From Candidatus Rifleibacteriota bacterium (GTDB lineage: Bacteria; Vulcanimicrobiota; Xenobia; Xenobiales; Xenobiaceae), in assembly GCA_900772775.1 (NCBI GenBank), contig CAAGRW010000151.1, positions 1 through 49,717 on the forward strand: a stretch of 49,717 nucleotides of DNA, in the 5' to 3' direction. The notes under the pieces are model-generated. The model was not told the origin of the DNA. It was given only the letters and a program-made list of their open reading frames with translations, and searched no databases. This document shows positions 25,001-31,497 of the stretch, one piece after another (the stretch's first letter is position 1; each line of letters starts with the position of its first letter). A program made the translations under genes and the position numbers.

Positions 25001-25597
25001 TTTTAAGCCATGTTCTTTGGCCAGCTTAATAAGTAAAGGATTGGTCTTTTGTTGCTCTTCTATGCCATGGTTCATAAGCTCCACAAAAAGATCATCCGGG
25101 CCGAAACACTTTTTCAAAAAAGCCAAACGTTGGCTGGCCAATTCATAATCATCATTTAAAAGTGCATCATTTACTTCGCCGCGCAAACAACCAGTTAGAG
25201 CAACTAATCCTTTGGAGTGTTTTTCCAAAAGCTCATGATCGGCCCTAGGCTTATAATAAAAACCATGCAAATAAGCTTCGGAAACGATCTGGCATAAATT
25301 GGAATAACCTTCACGATCTTTAGCAATAAGAGTTAAGTGGAAATAATGTTTGTCCAAATCGCCTTCACGATCGAAGCGAGTGCGCGGCGCCACATAAATT
25401 TCACAACCAATTAAGGGCTTAATACCGGCATCTTTGCAAGCATGATAAAATTTTACGCAACCGCCCATTACACCATGATCGGTAATAGCCAAAGCCGGCA
25501 TGCCACAATCTTTGGCTTTTTTCACAATATCTTTAATACGATTGGCACCGTCAAGCAAACTGTACTCTGTATGGACGTGCAAATGGACAAAAGACAT
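22037..25597 (-). CDS. dnaE: DNA polymerase III subunit alpha
   Basis: The replicase catalytic subunit, 1186 residues, close to the usual DnaE length. ATG 25597 follows AAGGAG. The order is PHP domain (H-L-H-V-H-T-E-Y-S at 5-13, I-T-D-H-G near 38-42), palm with G-P-G-R-G-S (355-360) and catalytic P-D-I-D-T-D (396-401), then Y-R-P-G-P and K-A-D-K-L-R-K-A-M-G-K-K of the fingers and thumb, helix-hairpin-helix, and an OB fold near 960-1050. An acidic D/E-rich linker near 1060-1090 is unusual but not disruptive. It is the last gene of a minus-strand run proB, DnaE-like gene, dnaE, with 37 nt to the gene ahead of it. Confidence 0.97.
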   Translation of the reverse strand: MSFVHLHVHTEYSLLDGANRIKDIVKKAKDCGMPALAITDHGVMGGCVKFYHACKDAGIKPLIGCEIYVAPRTRFDREGDLDKHYFHLTLIAKDREGYSNLCQIVSEAYLHGFYYKPRADHELLEKHSKGLVALTGCLRGEVNDALLNDDYELASQRLAFLKKCFGPDDLFVELMNHGIEEQQKTNPLLIKLAKEHGLKVVATNDAHFLNKEDTDVQDILICVGSGKLLDDARRLHSCPECYLKTREEMLEAFSFCPEAVDNTLLVAERCNFEMDFSTTYLPKFPVPEGTNSTDYLKELCRKGLLERFGTLTPEQKYLDRLKTELDVIIGKGFPDYFLLVWDFINWSREHGIPVGPGRGSAAGSLVAYLIGITQLDPLKYDLLFERFLNPERTELPDIDTDFCVDRRGEVIQYCRERYGEDRVSQIATYGRMKAKNAIRDVGRVMDVPLADVGKLCKAVPDEMKITIKDAFKNPDFEKLYESSEVNRRLVDDAIRCEGMARNTGMHAAGVIISSRPLGQLVPLQKNGDDVVVQYDMNDSAEVGMVKMDFLGLRNLTVINNCLKIIEYSRGIKVDINHDVDYEDQKVYALLSAADTNGVFQLESDGMKRYLKQLKPDRFTDIVAFLALYRPGPIKGGVVDDFIARRHGRGGGVVYPHPKLEPILADTYGFFLYQEQVMLTATTLAGYTMAKADKLRKAMGKKKKDVMAEHHIYFVEGAKERGVDEQCAENIFDTMAKFAEYGFNKSHSAAYAMVTFQTAWLKTYYRPEYMAALMTSVMNDIKKVSFFIHECRDSGLEVLGPDVNESLAGFSVSKGAVRWGMAALRGVGLNAVNLIVKEREEHGPYKSLIDFCSRLDPRYINKKVWEGLIKSGAFDLFGVNRATLLSNLEHISEYMKMCQREAANAQVGLFGDEPGGGGQDDIRCIIHTNEDEFARRELLDFEKDMLGVYLSGSPLEDYVEVLKENTTCTIDQLGSMVGRNVKVGGLVTACRIVITKRKDKMAFITMQDFTGTVEFSLKPRDFEANIEKCGEGQVIIVRGTVEVDHGFNPAPPVVFDETDDDEKDDDEGETLAVEEAEPEEEKYRINAIEVSDVNFIMASGNKVQNDFDDSVVKSLKGLNVALPGSARRLVADFKEILLRHKGDRPVFVHVRGPEDTTVIRLHRDYCVDDSSELRFELSRLLGEGCCY

Positions 25598-25634
25598 AAA
25601 AAGCTCCTTGCTTACAAAAGGTTGAGGTGAATTA

Positions 25635-26129
25635 TTAAGAATCGGAATGTGGAACGCCGACTTTTATAAGTGGACGTAAAGCAACTGCATAGCGATTATT
25701 TATATATGTTTGTAAAGAGTTAAGTTCAAGCACAGAGGGCACGATTATTGTAACGAGCGAAATTTGCTCAGCTGCAGCTTCATCAAATTCCAATTTGCCA
25801 ATCAGGGGATCGACTTGAGTTATTTCCAATAAATAAGCCGTAAAAATGCTATCTAAAGCGCTATGTATGGCAGTAATTTTTATATGCTGACCTCGCGCCC
25901 AGTAGAAGCAATCCCAAACTACAAGCAATCGATTGAGCGCCTCTTCATGAGAAGCCCAAAATTGCATTTCTTGAGCTAGTCTAGTTGCATATTCTTTATC
26001 TAATTTAGCTTTGGTAAAGCGCTCAATAATACCGCCACGACAAAGTTTATCTAAAAATTTTAAGTTGGACTTGCCATCCGGAGCTTCAAATTTTTCGCCT
26101 ATAGGCCTCGATTGGCTTTGCTCTGCCAC
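25635..26129 (-). CDS. Stand-alone inactive DnaE palm-like protein
   Basis: A 164-residue protein with a GTG start at 26129 (M-A-E-Q-S), GGGAGG lying 11 nt ahead. Residues 26-109 align with DnaE residues 296-378 with a single-residue gap and, by hand count, about 28 identities in 84: L-C-R-x-G-x-x-E-R-F (29-38), Y-x-x-R-L-x-x-E (47-54), L-V-V-W-D (69-73), and A-Y-L-L-E-I-T-Q-V-D-P-L (98-109). The likeness continues weakly to N-R-Y (145-147). The nucleotide-binding G-P-G-R-G-S motif of DnaE is T-A-I-H-S-A here, and the catalytic P-D-I-D falls on V-T-I-I (126-129). It has no PHP, fingers or OB fold. Its reading frame is intact and well initiated, so it is not an obvious pseudogene. It sits 37 nt from dnaE and 39 nt from proB. 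The role is unknown; a regulator or structural partner of the replicase is one guess. Confidence 0.8.
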   Translation of the reverse strand: MAEQSQSRPIGEKFEAPDGKSNLKFLDKLCRGGIIERFTKAKLDKEYATRLAQEMQFWASHEEALNRLLVVWDCFYWARGQHIKITAIHSALDSIFTAYLLEITQVDPLIGKLEFDEAAAEQISLVTIIVPSVLELNSLQTYINNRYAVALRPLIKVGVPHSDS

Positions 26130-26168
26130 AGTTACTCTATCCTCCCTATTATTTTTTTAACTAAGCGT

Positions 26169-27284
26169 TTAACAAATAATCAAATTGTCACAATGGATAA
26201 CATCAGCGTAAGCAGCGTGACCTAAAATTGTCGAAATTTCGGAATTGGGACGGCGCACGATCTTTTCTACTTCGGCGCGACTATAGTTGCACAAACCGCG
26301 AGCAAAAGGCACACCTTCTCTGCCATCTACTGTAATTGTTACCAAATCGCCAGCTTTGAAATCTCCTTCACAGGCTACACATCCTACAGCTAATAGACTA
26401 TTGCCACCTTCAGCCAAAGCTTGGGCGGCTCCGCTATCAATAACAATGCTTCCCTCGGCTCTGGCAGCTTCAGCCAACCAACGCTGTCTGCTATTCAATC
26501 TGCTTTCCGCACCTTCAAAGAGCGTTCCCAAAACTTCGCCCTCGGCCAAACGCAAAAGTACATTTTCTTCCTGGGCTGAAGCAATAACCATAGAGCCGCC
26601 ATAGCGCATGACCATTTTGGCCGCTCGCAATTTAGAAGCCAAGCCACCAGTACCGCCTTTAGTGGTCGTTCCACGATCCAGACTTTCAATTTCGGAATTT
26701 ATTTCTGTAATTAGCTCAACAACATGTTCGTCTTTACCTTCTCCAGCCAGTATGCCGGGCACGGAAGTTAAATTGACAACCACATCGGAATTGACTATAG
26801 AACCTACCATAGCGGCCAAACTGTCGTTGTCGCCAAAGCGAATTTCTCCAGTAGAAACGGAATCATTTTCGTTAATAATGGGTAAAATGCCATAATCCAA
26901 AAGAGCATTTAAAGTGTTGCGAGCATTCAGATAGCGATCACGAGCAGAAATATCGTCACGCGTGAGTAGAACTTGGCCAACTTTTATACCCAGCATAGCG
27001 AATAAATTTTTATAGCTATCCATAATTTCTACTTGCCCCATAGCTGCTAAAGCTTGCTTTAAGGGCAAATTATCGCCACAACCCTCGACTTGCAACAATT
27101 CGCGCCCCATACCTATAGCGCCGGAACTTACTAAACATACTTTACGTCCTTGTTCGCGCAACGCTTGAATCTGACGCGCTAAGCTGAGCATAATTCTACC
27201 ATTTAAACGGCCATGACCGTCCACACAAACCCTTGTGCCTACTTTTACAATCCAAATGGTGGCTTTTTTCAGGGTTTCACGCAT
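26169..27284 (-). CDS. proB: Glutamate 5-kinase with PUA domain
   Basis: A 371-residue protein that phosphorylates glutamate, the first step of proline synthesis. The kinase domain runs to about residue 260: I-V-K-V-G-T-R-V near 14, V-S-S-G-A-I-G-M-G near 53, I-N-E-N-D-S-V near 138 and G-T-G-G-L-A-S-K-L near 208. A PUA domain occupies about 275-365. ATG 27284 has GAGG 8 nt ahead. It is the first gene of the run leading to the DnaE-like gene and dnaE. Its pathway partner proA is in the window at 38740 on the other strand, so the usual proBA pair is split. Confidence 0.95.
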   Translation of the reverse strand: MRETLKKATIWIVKVGTRVCVDGHGRLNGRIMLSLARQIQALREQGRKVCLVSSGAIGMGRELLQVEGCGDNLPLKQALAAMGQVEIMDSYKNLFAMLGIKVGQVLLTRDDISARDRYLNARNTLNALLDYGILPIINENDSVSTGEIRFGDNDSLAAMVGSIVNSDVVVNLTSVPGILAGEGKDEHVVELITEINSEIESLDRGTTTKGGTGGLASKLRAAKMVMRYGGSMVIASAQEENVLLRLAEGEVLGTLFEGAESRLNSRQRWLAEAARAEGSIVIDSGAAQALAEGGNSLLAVGCVACEGDFKAGDLVTITVDGREGVPFARGLCNYSRAEVEKIVRRPNSEISTILGHAAYADVIHCDNLIIC

Positions 27285-27376
27285 AATCTATACCTCAAAC
27301 ACAAATTAAAAGGGCCCTCTTTACTATGCGCAAAGCCAGCCCCTTTGGTTATCCTCTTTTCCCCTATTTTTAAGCT

Positions 27377-28984
27377 CTATTTTTGCTTCGCCTGAGCTTC
27401 AGTTTGGTTGATATTTTGCAATAAAGCACTAGCTTCAGGCATTCCCATAAGAGAAGCTTCATTCAGAAGTTGCTTGGCTTGCTCTATGTCTTGATCGACG
27501 CCGCGTCCTTCAAGATAGCAAGTAGCTAAAGCGAATAAAGCCGGTGGGTACTTCATTTGGGCTGCTCTGGAGAGCCAATGCACCTCTTGAGAGACGTCTT
27601 GTTTTACTCCCTTGCCGTCTCTGTAACAAGCGGCCAGCAAAAAAGCGGCCATTTCAGAACCGTGCTCAGCTGCTTCGCCAAGCCAACGTACACCTTCGGC
27701 TGCATTTTGAGCAACGCCGTCTCCATCTAAATAGCAGACACCAAGCTTAAATTGAGCTAAGGTGACTCCAGACTTAGCTGCCAAAGTATAATAGTGGACA
27801 GCTTGCTGAGCATTGGCAGCCACACCTTCGCCGTTGTGGTAACATTGTGCCAAATTAAAGTGAGCTCCGGCATAGCCTCCATCGGAGGCCAATTTATAGT
27901 AGCGTACCGCTTTGGCAGCATCTTTGGGCACTCCCAAACCGCGCTGGTAATAGGTGCCGACGGTACTACAAGCTGCTGCGTTACCACTTTCAGCACAGCG
28001 CAAATAATATTTTAAGGCCCGGCTATAGTCCTGTTGCACGCCATTGCCGCGCTCGTAACAGTCAGCCAAAAAATAAGCGGCTTTCATATCGCCCTGTTCG
28101 GCAGCCTTAAGAAACCAATGGGCCGACTCTTTAGCATCGGCACCTACTCCGTAACCACGTCGGTAGTAAATTCCCAAATTGGTTTGCGCTTTGTCGTAGC
28201 CTTGTTCGGCAGCTTGGTGTAAGTAGCGAAAAGACTCTGAAGGAGAAGCTTTTACTCCAGTGCCGTTGGCTAAACACACAGAATACTCGTATTGAGCTTC
28301 GGCCAGCCCCATTTGAGCAGCTTGAGCGTAGAGTTTAGCCGCTTCTTTATGTCGGCCGCTTTCCGTGCAATTTACAGCTTTAACATAAATTTCATATCCA
28401 GGCTGAGCTGTAAGATCGCGTTTTTCAGACCATGTTGCTTTAGCCTTAGCTTTGGAGTTTAAACCGGCTTTCGTATCTTCGGCGACAATTTTTTTTCTAG
28501 CCTCTTGACTAAGTGAAGATACGACAGGACTATCTTTTCCTGTAACTTTCGGAACAGCGGACTTGCCTTTGCCTGCGGAAGGATAAGCAGCAGACTCAAA
28601 AGCGGCTTTTTTAATATTGCTAGCAGTAGGTTTAGCTACTTGCCGAGTATTTTGTTTGGCGCTACCAGCTTTAGAGGCGGAATCGGAAGCCTTGGCGGCT
28701 GTCGTTTGGGAAGAAGCGGCTTCGGACTTAGAGCCGACAGGCGCATTTTTTGACGTTTTTTTCTCAGCTGCAGCAGCTAACTTATTTTTATCTGAGCTTT
28801 TGGCTTGGTTGTTACCTTTATGAGCATCCCCAGCTTCGGGCTCTGTCGCTGTAGAAGACGTGGCCGGGGCCGTCTGTCGAGCGTCACTTTCTGTTTGTTT
28901 TACTTGCTTGCTGCAAGCCCCCAGAGACGACATTAAAATGCCACACCCCAGCAAAACGATCAATTTTCGCCAATTAATCGCCAT
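27377..28984 (-). CDS. Sel1-repeat lipoprotein
   Basis: A 535-residue protein starting at ATG 28984 (M-A-I-N-W-R-K-L), as GGGAGG lies 7 nt ahead; an in-frame upstream codon at 28999 overlaps this site. Residues 1-23 are a lipoprotein signal with lipobox L-G-A-C (C24). Residues 25-190 are an S/A/K-rich disordered linker. From about 205 there are some eight 36-residue Sel1 repeats (A-x-x-G-x-x-x-A-Q and G-x-G-V-x-x-D patterns), which form a TPR-like solenoid for protein binding. It is probably anchored in the outer or inner membrane facing the periplasm. Sel1 proteins often scaffold envelope or signalling complexes; no partner is indicated. Confidence 0.9.
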   Translation of the reverse strand: MAINWRKLIVLLGCGILMSSLGACSKQVKQTESDARQTAPATSSTATEPEAGDAHKGNNQAKSSDKNKLAAAAEKKTSKNAPVGSKSEAASSQTTAAKASDSASKAGSAKQNTRQVAKPTASNIKKAAFESAAYPSAGKGKSAVPKVTGKDSPVVSSLSQEARKKIVAEDTKAGLNSKAKAKATWSEKRDLTAQPGYEIYVKAVNCTESGRHKEAAKLYAQAAQMGLAEAQYEYSVCLANGTGVKASPSESFRYLHQAAEQGYDKAQTNLGIYYRRGYGVGADAKESAHWFLKAAEQGDMKAAYFLADCYERGNGVQQDYSRALKYYLRCAESGNAAACSTVGTYYQRGLGVPKDAAKAVRYYKLASDGGYAGAHFNLAQCYHNGEGVAANAQQAVHYYTLAAKSGVTLAQFKLGVCYLDGDGVAQNAAEGVRWLGEAAEHGSEMAAFLLAACYRDGKGVKQDVSQEVHWLSRAAQMKYPPALFALATCYLEGRGVDQDIEQAKQLLNEASLMGMPEASALLQNINQTEAQAKQK

Positions 28985-29091
28985 AGTTATTCCTCCCATA
29001 GTTTTCTGGCTGAACTTAGAACCTTGTTGCCGAACAGAAAACTAATCTTTCCCTCTTTAGGCAGGGCTATTTTAGCTCCTGCCTGGCATAG

Positions 29092-30315
29092 TTAAACCGC
29101 TGTTTCTTTCTTATCGGCTAATTCCACAGCCGCCGTAAAGAGCACATCTGTCGAGGAATTGAGAGCTGTTTCACAAGAGTCTTGAATAACACCTATTACA
29201 AAACCTACGCCCACTACTTGCATAGCCACATCTACAGGGATACCAAACAAATTACAAGCTAAAGGAATAAGCAAAAGTGAGCCTCCAGCTACTCCGGAAG
29301 TTCCACAGGCGCTAATTGTAGCAATAACACAAAGCATTAAAGCGGTCACTATTCCTACTTGTAATCCCAAAGTGTTGGCAGCAGCCAAAGTTAAAATGGC
29401 TATAGTACAAGCGGCGCCACTCATGTTTATGATAGCTCCCAGAGGAATAGATACTGAATAGGTGGCTTCATCCAATTTTAATTCTTCGCAAATTTCCATA
29501 TTGACGGGAATATTGGCCGCCGAACTGCGAGTAAAAAAGGCCGGTATACCGCTTTGGCAAAGGCATTTCCATACCAAAGGATAAGGATTGCGGCGCAATT
29601 TGAACAAAACGATCAGTGGATTAGTAACTAAAGCCACAACAGCCATAGCTCCCACCAAAACAAGAATCAAGCGTCCATAAATTAACAAAGCTTGTAAACC
29701 ACTTTCGGCAATAGCACTGTATACCAAGCCCATAACACCGAAAGGAGCGCATTCTATAACATAGCCAATAACTTTACTTAAAGCATCAGATACTTCCGAA
29801 ATAGCTTTTTTTGTCGATTCTGAAGCGGCTCTCAAAGCCAGACCAAGCAAAACAGCCCAGCAAAGGATGCCCAAATAATTGGCTTCAGCAATAGATTTTA
29901 TGGGATTATCTACCAAAGTTATCAGCATGTGCCCCAAAACTTCGCTGACATTCTGCGGAGGGACAATATTTTGCTCGTAACTTCCCAACACTAACGTAGG
30001 GTGAAAAAGATAATTAAAGCCTACAGAAACACAGCCGGCCAAAAGCATGCCCACAACATAAAGACACACCACTTTACCAACATTGTTTTTCATTTCGCCG
30101 TTGTTCTGAGCCAAAGAGGCGGCTACCAGCACAAAAACTAAGATTGGTGCCAATCCCTTGAGAGCGCCGACAAACATTTTGCCGAAATAAGCGATAGCTG
30201 TCGCTTGAGGACAAACAAGAGCCAAGACTATACCAATAAATAGACCAATAATAATTCTGACAACCAAACTGAGCTGGGAGAACTTAGTCCAAGCTGAACG
30301 CAATTGCTCCAACAT
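29092..30315 (-). CDS. sstT: Sodium:serine/threonine symporter
   Basis: A 407-residue membrane protein of the DAACS family that imports serine and threonine with Na+. Eight or more hydrophobic segments are present. Family marks are L-A-P-I-L-V-F-V-L-V near 55, F-F-T-R-S-S-A-A-N-I-P-V-N (serine-rich hairpin) near 265, G-A-I-I-N-M-S-G-A-A near 293 and the late A-C-G-T-S-G-V-A-G-G-S. The length and wording are close to SstT. ATG 30315 follows ACGGA. It is divergent from the XRE regulator at 30514 across a gap of phased A/T tracts. Confidence 0.93.
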   Translation of the reverse strand: MLEQLRSAWTKFSQLSLVVRIIIGLFIGIVLALVCPQATAIAYFGKMFVGALKGLAPILVFVLVAASLAQNNGEMKNNVGKVVCLYVVGMLLAGCVSVGFNYLFHPTLVLGSYEQNIVPPQNVSEVLGHMLITLVDNPIKSIAEANYLGILCWAVLLGLALRAASESTKKAISEVSDALSKVIGYVIECAPFGVMGLVYSAIAESGLQALLIYGRLILVLVGAMAVVALVTNPLIVLFKLRRNPYPLVWKCLCQSGIPAFFTRSSAANIPVNMEICEELKLDEATYSVSIPLGAIINMSGAACTIAILTLAAANTLGLQVGIVTALMLCVIATISACGTSGVAGGSLLLIPLACNLFGIPVDVAMQVVGVGFVIGVIQDSCETALNSSTDVLFTAAVELADKKETAV

Positions 30316-30384
30316 ATCTTCCGTACCTTTCTTTACAACTCCGCTAAAAAATTGGCTTTTTACAGCAGTCTGCCTGCCGCCAAG

Positions 30385-30442
30385 TTTTTTTTACTGTCAA
30401 ATTGCCATTTTTTTTGAAAAAAAGCTTAAAAAAGGTTTTTTT
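30385..30442. promoter_or_regulatory. Phased A/T tracts between sstT and the XRE gene
   Basis: Runs of six to eight A or T occur at 30385-30392, 30408-30415, 30417-30423, 30428-30433 and 30436-30442. The last four have centres 9-10 bp apart, the spacing that bends DNA. No clear promoter hexamers were seen. Confidence 0.5.
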
Positions 30443-30513
30443 GGGGGAAATTTGAAGTAGAACGGAGTTTTATTTTGGCCGTTTCCTGCCATTTTTCCAA
30501 CTGAAGGATTTAT

Positions 30514-31305
30514 ATGAGTACAACTATTTTGGGTAAATTGCTCAAAAAGCTTCGCGTAGAACACAGCGAGACTATCAATGATATGGCCAAAAAGTTAGAG
30601 ATAACGCCGTCTTATTTGTCTTCTATCGGTGTAGGTAAGCGCTCTTTGCCTGCTAAGCAACTGGAACTTATCAAAAAGCACTACCATCCCACTCGCAAGC
30701 TTTTGCGTCAGATTTTTTGGGCGGCCGAATTTTCTAAGCTGGGAGTAAAGATCAATTATGCAAAATTGAACGACGCTCAGCGCCAATTGGCAGCCGTTTT
30801 TGCTCGCAATGCTTCAAAATTGGATATTCAAGCTATTGCTCAATGTTACCAATCATTAGGTATTCCCATTCAGGAACTACGCGGTTGGTGTACTCTTCTC
30901 AAGCAAAACCAAGGTTTTTATAAACCTTTTCAACATGTTTTAGAATATATCCAAACCGAACGCCATCGTCGCAAACAGCAACAATTGATCTTAAAGCAAG
31001 CTCGTCTAGATTCATCTCAAAATGCCAAAATAAGAATGGACGGGCTTATCGAACAAGTTAAGATTTTGCAAGAAGCTATGCCAGATAATGCCAATCTTCA
31101 GGCTCTGGCTACCAACTTAAAAAATTCACTGCAGCATTTAAGCTTAGAAATAGTTTCTTTAAGCGCTTTGCTAAATGGCGAAGATGCCTCTAAACCAACT
31201 GAAAACGAGTCTTCAGTTGCCACCAGCAACCTCGAACCCAAAACGACCGACGAAACAGACGAGTTATACGATAGCGGCCCAGGCCAAGAGTTGCTCGATT
31301 TTTAG
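30514..31305 (+). CDS. XRE-type helix-turn-helix protein
   Basis: A 263-residue protein with ATG 30514 behind AAGGA. Residues 5-60 are an XRE/Cro DNA-binding domain: L-G-K-L-L-K-K-L-R, then D-M-A-K-K-L-E-I-T-P-S-Y-L-S-S-I and G-K-R-S-L-P. The usual acidic residue after S-x-I is G-V here. Residues 70-215 are helical, likely a dimerisation or coiled-coil region, and the last 45 are disordered and acidic. It is divergent from sstT and may regulate it or itself; there is no direct evidence. The tail differs from typical phage repressors. Confidence 0.75.
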   Translation: MSTTILGKLLKKLRVEHSETINDMAKKLEITPSYLSSIGVGKRSLPAKQLELIKKHYHPTRKLLRQIFWAAEFSKLGVKINYAKLNDAQRQLAAVFARNASKLDIQAIAQCYQSLGIPIQELRGWCTLLKQNQGFYKPFQHVLEYIQTERHRRKQQQLILKQARLDSSQNAKIRMDGLIEQVKILQEAMPDNANLQALATNLKNSLQHLSLEIVSLSALLNGEDASKPTENESSVATSNLEPKTTDETDELYDSGPGQELLDF

Positions 31306-31329
31306 ACAAAAAAAATAGCCTTATTTACT

Positions 31330-31383
31330 ATAAGTGAAAGCCTCGCTTCCTTCTTTATAAAAGAGAGCGAGGCTTTCACTTAT
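31330..31383. repeat. 18-bp perfect inverted repeat
   Basis: ATAAGTGAAAGCCTCGCT at 31330-31347 is perfectly inverted at 31366-31383 around an 18-nt loop. On the minus strand it is followed about 20 nt later by seven T; on the plus strand there is no T-run. It probably serves as a terminator structure for the convergent XRE and ppdK genes. Confidence 0.85.
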
Positions 31384-31389
31384 CATGGA

Positions 31390-31478
31390 AAGTAAAAGTC
31401 CCAAATTGCTTTTTGACAACTTGGGACTTCTGTGTTGGAAGCTCTCCAACCGAGCCTATAAGACCAGGCCAGAGAGCT
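31390..31478 (-). terminator. ppdK terminator region
   Basis: On the minus strand, after the ppdK stop, comes AGCTCTC/GAGAGCT (31440-31446 with 31472-31478), then AAGTCCCAA/TTGGGACTT (31396-31404 with 31421-31429) followed by TTTTACTTT. Together with the 18-bp repeat this makes three hairpins in 190 nt. Confidence 0.6.
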
Positions 31479-31497
31479 CAACTTATATGTTTAGAGC

